Shown piece by piece: positions 46,090 to 55,456 of a stretch of 64,000 nt of DNA. A model generated the notes under the pieces. That model was not told where the DNA came from and made no database searches. It was given only the letters and a program-made list of their open reading frames with translations. Position 1 is the stretch's first letter. Each line of letters begins with the position of its first letter. Source of the stretch: Hylemonella gracilis str. Niagara R (lineage in GTDB: Bacteria > Pseudomonadota > Gammaproteobacteria > Burkholderiales > Burkholderiaceae_C); assembly GCF_000600295.1 (NCBI RefSeq), contig NZ_JEMG01000001.1:74612-138611 (forward strand). Direction: 5' to 3'. The translations under genes and the position numbers were made by a program.

Positions 46090-46800
46090 ATGAGCGCGGG
46101 GGCATTCTTGCATCAAACAACGTCCAAGCCCAAGCACAGGGTGCGCGTCTGGGATTTGCCCACCCGCCTCTTCCACGGCCTGCTGGTGGTGCTGGTCGTT
46201 TGCCTGTTCATCACGGCCTACATCGGCGCCCTGGACTGGCACATGCGCATAGGCTGCGCCATGTTGGCCCTGCTGCTGTTTCGCCTGGTCTGGGGCGTGG
46301 TCGGCGGCCATTGGTCCCGCTTCGCGCGCTTCCTGCCCTCGCCGCGCCGGATCTGGGCTCGGCTGGGTGCGAAAGCAGATGTCGAGCCCGAAACACTCGG
46401 GCACAAACCCTTGGGCGCGCTCTCGGTCTGGGCCATGCTACTGGTGCTGTTCGCGCAAGTGTTGAGTGGGTTGCTCAGCGACGACGATATTGCCTACGCC
46501 GGCCCCTGGGCACACCGGGTGCCGGAAGCGGTGAGCCATTGGATGACGGACTACCATGCCGCCATCGGCCAATGGCTGCTGGTGGTGCTGGTGCTGCTGC
46601 ACCTGGGCGCCGTCTTTTTCTATCTGCTCGCGAAGAAGGAAAATCTGATCGGCCCCATGTGGCATGGCGACAAAATGCCCCGCCTCACCACCGTGCCCAG
46701 CCCGGCTTCGCGCGACGATCTGCGCACACGGCTGCTGGCCCTGGGCCTGCTGCTGGCCTGCGTGGCCTCGAGTTGGTACTTGACCGGCTTTGCCGCGTGA
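46090..46800 (+). CDS. Cytochrome b561-like membrane protein
   Basis: A 236-residue integral membrane protein with about four spans and His pairs positioned for b-type haems: L-F-H-G-L-L-V, D-W-H-M-R-I-G, H-A-A-I-G-Q-W and L-L-H-L-G-A. The start ATG 46090 is far inside a longer frame but fits the family and is preceded by AGGGATG. It transfers electrons between quinone and periplasmic cytochromes, such as its c-prime neighbour. Confidence 0.9.
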   Translation: MSAGAFLHQTTSKPKHRVRVWDLPTRLFHGLLVVLVVCLFITAYIGALDWHMRIGCAMLALLLFRLVWGVVGGHWSRFARFLPSPRRIWARLGAKADVEPETLGHKPLGALSVWAMLLVLFAQVLSGLLSDDDIAYAGPWAHRVPEAVSHWMTDYHAAIGQWLLVVLVLLHLGAVFFYLLAKKENLIGPMWHGDKMPRLTTVPSPASRDDLRTRLLALGLLLACVASSWYLTGFAA

Positions 46801-46852
46801 TCGCGCCACCCCCTGTCGTGGGGCCATCGTGTTCCTTACAACTTCCCACCGA

Positions 46853-47374
46853 ATGACCGCACCCGCTCCCTCGCCTTTTCCCTCCATCACCTTGGTCACG
46901 CCGCGGAGCACGCAGGAACTGGAGATCCTGCGGGGCTTGTTCCGCGAGTACGCGCACAGTCTGGGCATCGACCTGGGTTTCCAGAATTTCGAGCAGGAAC
47001 TGCGCGATCTGCCCGGGGAATACGCCGCGCCGCGCGGTGCCCTGCTGCTGGCCTGGGTGGACGGGCAGGCGGCTGGTTGCTGCGCACTGCGCCCGCTGGA
47101 CACGGCCGATTACACCAACGCCTGCGAGATGAAGCGCCTCTACGTGCGCCCGGCTTTCCGCAAGCTGGGGCTGGGCCGGCAATTGAGCGAGGCGGTGCTG
47201 GACGCCGCGCGGGTGCAGGGCTACGACCACGTGCTGCTGGACACGCTGGACGACATGGAAGCGGCCCGCGCGCTCTACGAAGACCTGGGCTTCGTGGACA
47301 TCCCGCCCTACTACCACAACCCCATCGCGGGGGCGCATTACCTGCTGGCCACGCTGTCCGCTCCGCGAAAGTGA
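46853..47374 (+). CDS. GNAT N-acetyltransferase
   Basis: A 173-residue GCN5-related acetyltransferase. The acetyl-CoA binding motif R-P-A-F-R-K-L-G-L-G-R-Q-L-S (about 97-110) matches the R/Q-x-x-G-x-G/A loop, and A-L-Y-E-D-L-G-F follows near 145. Start ATG 46853 is chosen over an upstream frame start overlapping the b561 gene. Substrate is unknown. Confidence 0.9.
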   Translation: MTAPAPSPFPSITLVTPRSTQELEILRGLFREYAHSLGIDLGFQNFEQELRDLPGEYAAPRGALLLAWVDGQAAGCCALRPLDTADYTNACEMKRLYVRPAFRKLGLGRQLSEAVLDAARVQGYDHVLLDTLDDMEAARALYEDLGFVDIPPYYHNPIAGAHYLLATLSAPRK

Positions 47375-47420
47375 CCTCAAGATCCGGCGCGCAGGTCCCG
47401 CGCCTGCGGGGATGCGCGCC

Positions 47421-47786
47421 TCAGCTCAGCCTGACCTTGCTGTAACTTTCACGGTCCATGTCCACCACCTCGACGCTCAGGTGGGCGATGAGTGCATCAG
47501 ACAGCGGGGGCAGGTGCTCGCGCATGCCGGCGAGCACGCGCTGGCTCAGGTCTTTCTTGGCCTGCGGACTGCGCCCGGCCAGGATGCGCAGCGTGACGTG
47601 GATGAACCCCCGCCCCTCGTCCGCAAGCCCCACGCGGAAGGCCTCGGCGCGCATCACACGCGCCTTCAAATCGGCTTCGTCCCCGATCTCGGGACTGGCC
47701 GCGAGCCGCCGCGTCACCGCGGCCAGCATGGCGTCAAACGGGAGTTCTCCGAGATTCGGGGTGTATTCGACAACGATGTGGGGCAT
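47421..47786 (-). CDS. 5-carboxymethyl-2-hydroxymuconate isomerase-like tautomerase
   Basis: A 121-residue member of the tautomerase superfamily, beginning M-P-H-I-V-V-E-Y-T-P-N-L with the catalytic Pro directly after Met. The 5-carboxymethyl-2-hydroxymuconate isomerase (homoprotocatechuate pathway) is the closest recognised family. It sits 33 bp after livF and is the last gene of the catabolic/transport operon, so it may act on a ring-cleavage product of the same substrate. Confidence 0.88.
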   Translation of the reverse strand: MPHIVVEYTPNLGELPFDAMLAAVTRRLAASPEIGDEADLKARVMRAEAFRVGLADEGRGFIHVTLRILAGRSPQAKKDLSQRVLAGMREHLPPLSDALIAHLSVEVVDMDRESYSKVRLS

Positions 47787-47819
47787 GGACGCGGCGGATG
47801 TGAATGTCTGGACGGTGTT

Positions 47820-48539
47820 TCAAGCAACTTCGGCCTCGATGCCCACGCCCAGCAAACGGTCCAGCAAGGACGGGTCGGCCGCCAGCGCCGCGCACGGACC
47901 GGCGTGGACCACGGTGCCGCGCTCCAGCACGATGGCCTGGTGCGTCATGTCCAATGCCAGCACCGGGTGCTGCTCGACCACGATGGAAGCCAGGCCCTCA
48001 TCCTCGCAGAGGCGGCGGATGGATGCCGCCAACTCCTCGACGATGATGGGCGCCAGGCCTTCCATGGGCTCGTCCAACAACAACAATGCGGGGTTGGTCA
48101 TCAGCGCGCGGCCGATGGCCAGCATCTGCTGTTCGCCACCCGAGAGCTGATTACCGTAGTTGGCGCGCCGTTCACGCAGGCGGGGAAAGAGCGTGTAAAC
48201 CCGGTCCAGCTTCCAGGGGCCAGGACGCGCGACAACCGTCAGGTTTTCCTCCACCGTCAGGGAAGGGAAGACCTCGCGTTCCTGCGGCACCCAGCCCAGG
48301 CCCGCGCGCACGCGCAGGTGCGCCGGCAGGCGCGTGATGTCCTGCCCGCGCCAGCGGATCGCGCCGCCTGTCACGCGGGTGTTGCCCATCAGGGTTTCGA
48401 GCAAAGTGGTCTTGCCCACGCCGTTGCGCCCCAGGATGGCCAGGCTCTGCCCTTCCTCTAGCGCAAGGCTCAGCTTGTCCAGCACCACGGCATTGCCGTA
48501 ACCCGCCGTGACCTGGTCGAAGGCCAGCAATTCAGCCAT
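47820..48539 (-). CDS. livF: Branched-chain-type ABC transporter ATPase LivF
   Basis: A 239-residue ATPase. Walker A G-R-N-G-V-G-K-T-T (about 37-45), signature L-S-G-G-E-Q-Q (near 138) and Walker B L-L-L-L-D-E-P (near 157) are complete. LivF-type E-x-R-x-V-F-P-x-L-T-V-E-E-N is present. ATG 48539 overlaps livG's stop. It powers uptake by LivH-LivM; the liv label refers to fold, not to proven leucine uptake. Confidence 0.95.
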   Translation of the reverse strand: MAELLAFDQVTAGYGNAVVLDKLSLALEEGQSLAILGRNGVGKTTLLETLMGNTRVTGGAIRWRGQDITRLPAHLRVRAGLGWVPQEREVFPSLTVEENLTVVARPGPWKLDRVYTLFPRLRERRANYGNQLSGGEQQMLAIGRALMTNPALLLLDEPMEGLAPIIVEELAASIRRLCEDEGLASIVVEQHPVLALDMTHQAIVLERGTVVHAGPCAALAADPSLLDRLLGVGIEAEVA

Positions 48540-49311
48540 GCGATTTCTCCTGGTGGATACCCACATGGGCGCTGCCGAGGTAGACCTCTCGCACGCGGGG
48601 GTCGTGGGCGATGTCCCGGGGTGCGCCTTCGGTCAGGATGCGCCCAGCCACCAGCACCGAGATGCGCTGGGCGAAGCGAAACACCAGCTTCATGTCATGC
48701 TCGATGAAGAGCACGCTGATCTCCGAGGGCAGTTCATCGATCACGTCGAACAGCTCGCCACTCTCATCCTCGGGCACGCCAGCGGCGGGTTCGTCGAGCA
48801 GCAGGATGCGCGGCCGCGCCGCCAGCGCCAGCGCGATTTCCAGCAGACGCTGCTTGCCATAGGCCAGCTGGGCCACGGGCACATGCGCCAGCGCGTCAAG
48901 GCGCAGGCGCCTGAGCAGGGCATGGGCTTCGTCGAAGCAGGCCGTGCTGCGCTGATAGGGGCGCCACCAGGTCGCGCCCTGTCCTTCGCGCTCGTGGATG
49001 GCCAGCACCACCGACAGCAAGGGCGTCAGGCTCGGGAACAGCTGGTTGATCTGGAAGGTGCGGGCCAAGCCATTGCGCGCGCGGCGATCGGCCGCATACG
49101 CCGTGATGTCCTGCCCGTTCATGCGGATGCTGCCGGCGGTCGGCTTGTAGACGCCGGTGAGCAGATTGATCAGCGTGGTCTTGCCAGCACCATTGGGGCC
49201 GATCAGGGCCTGGCGCGCGCCGGCCTGCAGCTGCAGGTTGACCTCGGCCACCGCCTGGAAGGCGCCGAAGCGGATGCCCAGGCCCTGGGTTTCGAGTGCG
49301 AGGGCGCTCAT
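48532..49311 (-). CDS. livG: Branched-chain-type ABC transporter ATPase LivG
   Basis: A 259-residue ATPase partner of LivF. Walker A G-P-N-G-A-G-K-T-T (about 38-46), then R-T-F-Q-I-N-Q-L-F, a LivG signature, and Walker B L-L-L-D-E-P-A-A-G-V. The ABC signature itself is variant (L-A-Y-G-K-Q-R), as in many LivG proteins. Its start overlaps the livM stop by ATGA. Confidence 0.95.
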   Translation of the reverse strand: MSALALETQGLGIRFGAFQAVAEVNLQLQAGARQALIGPNGAGKTTLINLLTGVYKPTAGSIRMNGQDITAYAADRRARNGLARTFQINQLFPSLTPLLSVVLAIHEREGQGATWWRPYQRSTACFDEAHALLRRLRLDALAHVPVAQLAYGKQRLLEIALALAARPRILLLDEPAAGVPEDESGELFDVIDELPSEISVLFIEHDMKLVFRFAQRISVLVAGRILTEGAPRDIAHDPRVREVYLGSAHVGIHQEKSHG

Positions 49312-50273
49312 CGTGCCTGCTCCTTCACGCGCACCAATCGGGACAAGACCCCCATGATGCCCCCACGCCCGACCATCACCACGGCGATCAGGAAGATGCC
49401 CAGCCAGAACATCCAGTACTCGGGGTTGAGGTCGGCGAACCCATCGTGCACCAGCATGTAGACGATGGCGCCGATCAGCCCTCCGTACAGGCGGCCCGTG
49501 CCACCCAGCACCAGGATGATCAGGATCTCGGCGGAGCGGTTGAAGCTGATCGACTCGATGCCCACGAACTGCGTGGTCTGCGCCAGCAAGGCACCCGCGA
49601 CACCCGCGATGGCCGCTGAAAATGCATAGGCCATGCGCAGCCGCGATTCAACCGGCGAGCCGATCGCCAGCATGCGCTTGCGGTTGTCGTGGATGCCACG
49701 CAGCGCCAGGCCGAAGGGCGAACGCAGCACGCGGCGCACCAGCAGGAACATCAGCAGCACCATGGCATAGGCATAGACAAAGGCCGTCTTGCCGAACAGG
49801 TCGAACTCGAACAGCCCGGCCACCGGCCACACCACCATGCCTTGCAGGCCATCGGTGCCACCCGTGATGCCGGACAGCCGGTTGACCAATTCGTACAGCA
49901 GCACGCACACGCCGATGGTGATCATCAGCCGCGTCAGGTCCGCGCCGCGCACGACCATGTAACTCAGCGCGTAGCCGAGCGCGCCCGCCACAAGCAGCGC
50001 GGCCAGCAGGCCGGTGAAAGGTTCGCCCCAGCCATGGCGGGCCAGCAGGCCGGCCGCGTAGGCCCCGGCGCCGAAGAAGGCGGCGTGGCCGACCGTCAGG
50101 ATGCCGGCGTAACCGAGTGCCATGTCCAGCGAGACCGCGAACAGGCCGAAGAGCAGGATCTGGCTCAGCAGCGTCAGGTGGTCGGGCGCGAGGAAGAAGC
50201 TGCAGGCCAGCAGCAGCCAGAAGGCCACTTCGGCGGCGCGCAACTGCGCCGGAGAAAGTGCGAGTCGTTTCAT
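49308..50273 (-). CDS. livM: Branched-chain-type ABC permease LivM
   Basis: A 321-residue permease with about nine hydrophobic segments. The EAA-like loop G-L-A-L-R-G-I-H-D-N-R-K-R-M and S-L-D-M-A-L-G-Y-A-G-I-L-T-V-G-H-A are LivM signatures. ATG 50273 overlaps the livH stop (ATGA). It forms the membrane channel with LivH. Confidence 0.94.
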   Translation of the reverse strand: MKRLALSPAQLRAAEVAFWLLLACSFFLAPDHLTLLSQILLFGLFAVSLDMALGYAGILTVGHAAFFGAGAYAAGLLARHGWGEPFTGLLAALLVAGALGYALSYMVVRGADLTRLMITIGVCVLLYELVNRLSGITGGTDGLQGMVVWPVAGLFEFDLFGKTAFVYAYAMVLLMFLLVRRVLRSPFGLALRGIHDNRKRMLAIGSPVESRLRMAYAFSAAIAGVAGALLAQTTQFVGIESISFNRSAEILIILVLGGTGRLYGGLIGAIVYMLVHDGFADLNPEYWMFWLGIFLIAVVMVGRGGIMGVLSRLVRVKEQAR

Positions 50274-51127
50274 GCGAGGCCTTTGCGCGGAATGATGCCG
50301 TTGGGGCGCAGCAGCAGCATGCCGATCATGAAGACATAGATCAGGAAGGCGCCAGCTTCGGGCAGGTAGTACTTGCCCGCCACGTCCACGATGCCCACCA
50401 GCAAGGCCGCCACGAAGGGGCCAACGATGGTGCCGGCACCGCCCACGCAGACCACGATCAGGAAATACACCATGTACTTGAGCGGAAAGTACGGCTCCAG
50501 GCCCAGCATGCCCAGGCTCAGGGCGCCGCCCAGCCCGGCCAGGCCGCAGCCCAGGGCGAACGTCAGCAGGAACAGCCGTTGCACATGGATGCCGGTGCCT
50601 GCAGCCACGCGCTGGTTGTCCACTGCGGCGCGCACCATGGCGCCGTAACGCGTGCGCAGCATGCCGAGCAGCAGCAAGAGGATCAGCAAACCCGCGCCGA
50701 TCAGGAAGAGGCGATACCGCCCGACACCGAGGCCAGCGACCTCGACCTGGCCTTGCAGCCACTGCGGCAGATGGAAGGGCAGCATGGTCGGGCCGAAGAA
50801 ATACGTCAGCGCGGCGATGGACACGAACACCAGGCCGATGGACAGCAGCACCTGGTCCAGAGGGTGCGCGCGGTACAGCCGGCGGTAGAGCAGGAACTCC
50901 AGCACGGCGCCCAGCACGGCCGCCGCCACGAAGGCGCAGGCCAGCGCCGTGGCATAACCCAGGCCCAGCTGGTTCATCGCCACGGCGGCGGTGTAGCCCC
51001 CGACCACCGCGAAACTGCCGTGCGCCAGGTTGACGAAGTTCATCAGGCCCATGGTGATGGACAGACCCACCGCCATGAGGAAGAGGAGCATGCCGTAGGC
51101 CACTCCGTCAAAGATCACGATAGCCAT
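50270..51127 (-). CDS. livH: Branched-chain-type ABC permease LivH
   Basis: A 285-residue permease with eight hydrophobic segments. M-N-F-V-N-L-A-H-G-S-F-A-V-V-G-G-Y near 31-47 is the LivH signature. It follows the periplasmic binding protein gene by 78 bp, where a mid-operon signal would fit. It pairs with LivM. Confidence 0.94.
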   Translation of the reverse strand: MAIVIFDGVAYGMLLFLMAVGLSITMGLMNFVNLAHGSFAVVGGYTAAVAMNQLGLGYATALACAFVAAAVLGAVLEFLLYRRLYRAHPLDQVLLSIGLVFVSIAALTYFFGPTMLPFHLPQWLQGQVEVAGLGVGRYRLFLIGAGLLILLLLLGMLRTRYGAMVRAAVDNQRVAAGTGIHVQRLFLLTFALGCGLAGLGGALSLGMLGLEPYFPLKYMVYFLIVVCVGGAGTIVGPFVAALLVGIVDVAGKYYLPEAGAFLIYVFMIGMLLLRPNGIIPRKGLA

Positions 51128-51205
51128 CGAATTTCCATTGCTGCGCGCGGGCCGACCGGGTGGCGCCCGGCCCGCGCAGGATACAGCGGCGCGACGCCGC
51201 CGGAA

Positions 51206-52384
51206 TTACTTGGCTTCCTTGGCTGGATCTTTCACGCGGTCGAACTTGTCGAACTCCACGTTCACCAGCTTGCCACCGACCTTCTCGGTCTTGCGGATGT
51301 AGACCGTCTGCACGATGTCGCGCGTGGCCGCGTCGATCTCGATGGGACCGCGCGGGCTCTCGAACTGCAGGCCCTTGAGTGCTTCCATCACCTTGTCGCC
51401 GGTCACGTCGCCGCCAGTCTTCTTGAGCGCCTGGTCGATCGCGGCCATGGCATCGTAGGCCGTCACGGCGAAGTAACTCGGGCGCATGCCGGTGCCGAAC
51501 TGGGCCTCGAAGTCCTTGACGAACTTCTGGTTCTTGGCCGAAGGATGCGCATAGGAATAGTGGTGGCTGGTGATCAGGCCCAAGGCCACGTCGCCAGTCG
51601 CGTCCAGGTAGCTGTCGTCGGTGGCCTCGCCGGTGGCGAAAAGCTTGATGCCGGCGGCGTCCATGCCACGCTCCTTCCAGACCTTGAGGAAGGCCGGCGG
51701 CATCACGCCCGAGGGAAAGAAGAAGAACACGGACTGCGGCTTGGCGTCCTTGATGCGTTGCACATAGGCTGAGAAATCGGGGTTGCTCATGGGCGTGCGC
51801 AGCTCGCCCACGACCTTGCCACCACCCTGTTCGAAGGCCTTCTTGAACGCGGTCAGCGAATCAACACCCGGGGCATAGTCCGCCACCACCACATAGGATT
51901 CCTTGATGCCTTGCTTGAGCATCCAGCGCGCCATCGGATCAGAGACCTGTTGCACCGTGAAGGACAGCCGCGCCACATAGGGCGAGCTGCTCGTGATCGC
52001 CGAGGACGAGGCGTTCATGACGACCACCGGCACCTTGGCCTGGGCGGCGACGGCACCGACGGCATAGGCATTGGGGCTGAAGTCCAGGCCCGTGAGGATC
52101 TGCACCTTGTCGCGCACGATCAGTTCCTGGGCGATGCGCTTGGACGCGTCGGGGTTGGCGCCCCCGGTGTCTTTCTTGATGACTTCCACCGGGCGGCCGG
52201 CGATCTTGCCGCCATGCTCCTTGAGGTAGAGCGCGACGCCGGCATCGAACTGACGACCGTAATCGGCATACGGACCGGAGTAGGTACCGATCAGGCCGAT
52301 CTTGAGGGCGTCCTGCGCCTGCGCGACGGTGCCCAAGGTGGCCAGCGCAATGGCCGCCAGCAGGGTGCGTTTGGAGAGGTTCAT
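51206..52384 (-). CDS. Periplasmic substrate-binding protein (LivK type)
   Basis: A 392-residue binding protein with a Sec signal peptide (L-L-A-A-I-A-L-A-T-L-G-T-V-A-Q-A, cleaved about residue 23) and a Peripla_BP_6-type domain: L-K-I-G-L-I-G-T-Y-S-G-P-Y-A-D-Y-G-R-Q near the N-terminus. It determines what the liv genes import. The ligand may be an amine or aromatic acid used by the neighbouring oxygenase genes; this is inferred only from co-location. Confidence 0.93.
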   Translation of the reverse strand: MNLSKRTLLAAIALATLGTVAQAQDALKIGLIGTYSGPYADYGRQFDAGVALYLKEHGGKIAGRPVEVIKKDTGGANPDASKRIAQELIVRDKVQILTGLDFSPNAYAVGAVAAQAKVPVVVMNASSSAITSSSPYVARLSFTVQQVSDPMARWMLKQGIKESYVVVADYAPGVDSLTAFKKAFEQGGGKVVGELRTPMSNPDFSAYVQRIKDAKPQSVFFFFPSGVMPPAFLKVWKERGMDAAGIKLFATGEATDDSYLDATGDVALGLITSHHYSYAHPSAKNQKFVKDFEAQFGTGMRPSYFAVTAYDAMAAIDQALKKTGGDVTGDKVMEALKGLQFESPRGPIEIDAATRDIVQTVYIRKTEKVGGKLVNVEFDKFDRVKDPAKEAK

Positions 52385-52405
52385 CGTGGTGCTCCGTGGA
52401 AAAGA

Positions 52406-53659
52406 TCAGCCCGCAGGCCGAGGGGGGGTGGAAAAGGACTTCAGATCGACCGAAGGATCGGCCAGCAGCTCGGGCGCGATGCGCGCGCCCACGGCGATCA
52501 GCTTGCGCGCCAGCATGTGCTCGGCCGGGCGGTTCACCGTGTGTGCGGCGCGCACCGCGCCGTCACGCAGGTAGAACAGGGTGTATTTGTCACTGGCCAT
52601 GTCACCGCGCAACACGGTCTGGTCGCCCGCAGCGGGCAGGCCTGCCATCTGGAACTTCAGCTCATGCTGTTCGCTCCAGAACCAGGGCACGGCGTCCAGG
52701 GGCTGCGGGCGGTCGACCAGCAGGGTCGCCGCGGCGCGGGCACCGTCGTTCGCGGCCTGGATCGACTCCAGGCGCACGCGCTGCGGGCCACCGGGCACGG
52801 CCGGCAATGCCATGTTGGCGACGTCGCCGATGGCCAGCACCTTCGGCGCACTGGTACGGCCCAAAGCGTCGACCAGGACGCCGTTGTCGCAGGCGATGCC
52901 GGCCTGCTCGGCCAGTTCGCTGTTGGGCTGGACCCCGATGCCCAGCACCACCAGATCGCAATCGATGCACCGGCCATCGGTCAGCTCTACCGCTTCGACC
53001 CGACCCTGCTGACCATGCAGGGCACGCACGCCGCAGCCCAGTTCCAGCGTGACACCGCGTTGGCGGTGCGCCGCAGCCACGTAGTCGGACATGGATGCCG
53101 GAAAGGTACGCGCCAGCAGGCGCGGTTGACTCTCGACCACGGTCACGGCGGCACCGGCGCTGCGCAAGGCCGCGGCCACTTCCAGGCCGATGAAGCCCCC
53201 ACCGATCACGCAAGCCTGTGAGCTGCCGCCCAGCGCGGCGGCCACGGCCAGCGCGTCGTCCAGCGTGCGCAACTGGTGCACGCCTTGCAGGTCGGCGCCG
53301 GGCATGGGCAGCGCCCGGCAACGCGCCCCGGTGGCCAGGGCCAGCCAGCCAAAGGCCAGTGTGCTGCCATCGGCCAGGCTCAGGCGTCGCGCCGCCAGGT
53401 CCAGCCCCGTGACGCGCGTGCCCAGGCGCAGGTCTATGCCTTGCTCGCGGTAGAAATCGGGGCCGCGCAATGCAAGCTGGTCCACGGCGGTCTTGCCGGT
53501 GAGCAACCCCTTGGACAGCGGGGGGCGCTGGTAAGGAATGTGCGGTTCGTCGCCCAGCAGCACGATGGGCGCATCGAAGCCCTGCTCGCGCGCGGCCGCG
53601 GCGAGCTGGGTGCCGGCGTGGGAAGCGCCGACGATGAGCAGGGGCTCGACGGAAGCCAT
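52406..53659 (-). CDS. FAD-dependent ferredoxin reductase
   Basis: A 417-residue oxidoreductase with two nucleotide-binding folds: FAD site L-I-V-G-A-S-H-A-G (about 8-16) and NAD site V-I-G-G-G-F-I-G-L-E-V-A (about 150-161), then an FAD-contact A-I-G-D-V-A. It matches ferredoxin-NAD reductases of Rieske oxygenase systems. Start ATG 53659 shares one base with the ferredoxin stop (TGATG). It would pass electrons from NAD(P)H to the ferredoxin upstream. Confidence 0.92.
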   Translation of the reverse strand: MASVEPLLIVGASHAGTQLAAAAREQGFDAPIVLLGDEPHIPYQRPPLSKGLLTGKTAVDQLALRGPDFYREQGIDLRLGTRVTGLDLAARRLSLADGSTLAFGWLALATGARCRALPMPGADLQGVHQLRTLDDALAVAAALGGSSQACVIGGGFIGLEVAAALRSAGAAVTVVESQPRLLARTFPASMSDYVAAAHRQRGVTLELGCGVRALHGQQGRVEAVELTDGRCIDCDLVVLGIGVQPNSELAEQAGIACDNGVLVDALGRTSAPKVLAIGDVANMALPAVPGGPQRVRLESIQAANDGARAAATLLVDRPQPLDAVPWFWSEQHELKFQMAGLPAAGDQTVLRGDMASDKYTLFYLRDGAVRAAHTVNRPAEHMLARKLIAVGARIAPELLADPSVDLKSFSTPPRPAG

Positions 53660-53982
53660 CAGACCTGGGTCTCCGGCACGCGCACGGTCAGGCCGTCGAG
53701 TTCGGCGGTCACGGTGATCTGGCAACTCAGGCGGCTGTTGGGCGCACGCGCGCTGGCGGTGCCATCGAGCAGCTCGTCTTCCATCTCGTCGGGTGGCGTC
53801 AGCCGGGGCAGGTCCGCCGTTTCGACGTAGACATGGCAGGTGGCGCAGGAGCAGCTGCCGCCGCATTCGGCATCGATGCCGCGGATGTTGTGGCGGATGG
53901 CGGTCTCCATCACGCTGGCGCCGGGCTTGGCCTCGACGCTGCGCGTCGCGCCGTCCTTCAGGATGTAGTGGATGGTGGGCAT
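53659..53982 (-). CDS. 2Fe-2S ferredoxin (adrenodoxin type)
   Basis: A 107-residue plant/adrenodoxin-type ferredoxin. The cluster ligands are C40, C46 and C49 in C-G-G-S-C-S-C-A-T-C, with a fourth Cys at L-S-C-Q-I near residue 87. H-V-Y-V follows the loop as in adrenodoxins. It shuttles electrons from the FAD reductase to the Rieske oxygenase. Start ATG 53982 is taken for family length. Confidence 0.94.
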   Translation of the reverse strand: MPTIHYILKDGATRSVEAKPGASVMETAIRHNIRGIDAECGGSCSCATCHVYVETADLPRLTPPDEMEDELLDGTASARAPNSRLSCQITVTAELDGLTVRVPETQV

Positions 53983-54004
53983 GGAATTCGGTGTCCGCAC
54001 AGGC

Positions 54005-55444
54005 TCAGAACATGTCGAAGTATTCGCGCTGTTCCCAGTCGCTCACCTCGAGGTTGAAACGCGCGATCTCGGCCTGCTTGATGTGGCAGTAATAGTCGAC
54101 GAAACCCTGGCCGAATTGCGTGCACAGCCAACGGTCCGCCTGCAAGGCCTTGAGCGCATCGCCCAGGGTGCGCGGCAGTTGCTCGGCCGGCGTTTCGTAG
54201 GGCGCGTCGGCCGACGGGCCGGGGTCCAGACGCTCGGCCATGCCGTGCAGACCAGAGTAGAGCTGAGAGGCCAGGTACAGGTAGGGATTGGCCGTGGGTT
54301 CGCCGATGCGGTTCTCGATGCGCGAGGCGCTGTCACCCACCGCGCCCAGCACTCGCAGCATGGCGCCGCGGTTGTCCTGGGCCCAGATCGCGCGGTCTGG
54401 CGCCAGGGAGAAGGGCCTGTAGCGGCGATACCCATTGAGCGTGGGGCTGGCCAGAGCGGCACTGCCGCAGGCATGGACCTTGAGGCCGGCGAGGTAGTGC
54501 AAGCCCAGCGGACTGAGGCTGGCGCCGTCCTGCTCGGGCACGAAGACGTTGCGGCCGTCGGCCTGGTGGCAAAGGGACTGGTGCAGATGCCAGCCGCTGG
54601 ACATCACGTTCGGAATACGCGGGCGGCACATGAAGGTGGCATGGTAGCCATGCCGGCGGCAGATCTGCTTGATCGCGCTGCGCAGCAGCACCATGGTGTC
54701 GGCGGGTTGCATGTCCCGCGTCGGGCCGAACACCAGCTCGAACTGGCTCGGGCCGAATTCGATCTCCAGCGATTGCAGGGGCAGGCCCAGGGCCATCAAC
54801 TGGCTGCGCAGCAGTTCCATCAGCGGATCGACGCTGTCGTAGCGCAGCTCGGTCAGGTACTGATGGCCATGTGTCAGCAAGGACACGCGTGGAGGCTCAC
54901 CTGGCTGACCCGAATCGGCAAGACGCATGGCTTGCTCGTCGAGTTTGAAGACATGGAACTCCACTTCCAGGCCGGCGACGAAGCTCAGGCCTTGCGCATG
55001 GACCTGCTCCACCGCGCGCTGGAGGATACGACGCGTGTCGAAGGGACAACGCTGGCCATCCTTCATGTAGGCGTCGCACAGCACCCAGGCGGTGCGCGGT
55101 GCCCAGGGCAGCATGCGGTAGGTGGTCGGGTCGGGCACGATGACGAAGTCGGCTCCGCCCTGCAGACCGGGGATGTCGAAGCCGCCACCACTGGTGAACA
55201 CCGGGAACACCGTGCGGTGCGAGGTGTCCTTGGCCAGCAAGGTGGTGGTCAGGTTCACACCGCGCTTGAAGGCACCGCGCGCGGCCTCGGCCACCAGAGT
55301 CTTGCCGCGCAACACGCCGTGCTGGTCGGCCCAGGCGAAGCGGACCACGTCCACCTCGCTGGCGTCGAGCCGGGCCATCAGTTCCTGGGCCTGGGTCTGC
55401 TGATCAGCGGACCAAAGGCCGAAACGCTGGATGAAATCGCTCAT
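54005..55444 (-). CDS. Glutamine synthetase-like gamma-glutamyl ligase
   Basis: The 479-residue protein has the glutamine synthetase fold: substrate loop E-I-E-F-G-P-S-Q-F-E-L, H-L-H-Q-S-L near residue 280, and N-R-G-A-M-L-R-V-L near 360. It is not the housekeeping glnA: it lies in an operon with Rieske oxygenase parts. Such homologues (for example in aniline and isopropylamine degradation) attach glutamate to an amine before oxidation. A gamma-glutamyl-amide step here is inferred. Confidence 0.88.
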   Translation of the reverse strand: MSDFIQRFGLWSADQQTQAQELMARLDASEVDVVRFAWADQHGVLRGKTLVAEAARGAFKRGVNLTTTLLAKDTSHRTVFPVFTSGGGFDIPGLQGGADFVIVPDPTTYRMLPWAPRTAWVLCDAYMKDGQRCPFDTRRILQRAVEQVHAQGLSFVAGLEVEFHVFKLDEQAMRLADSGQPGEPPRVSLLTHGHQYLTELRYDSVDPLMELLRSQLMALGLPLQSLEIEFGPSQFELVFGPTRDMQPADTMVLLRSAIKQICRRHGYHATFMCRPRIPNVMSSGWHLHQSLCHQADGRNVFVPEQDGASLSPLGLHYLAGLKVHACGSAALASPTLNGYRRYRPFSLAPDRAIWAQDNRGAMLRVLGAVGDSASRIENRIGEPTANPYLYLASQLYSGLHGMAERLDPGPSADAPYETPAEQLPRTLGDALKALQADRWLCTQFGQGFVDYYCHIKQAEIARFNLEVSDWEQREYFDMF

Positions 55445-55456
55445 GGGCCAGGGACC

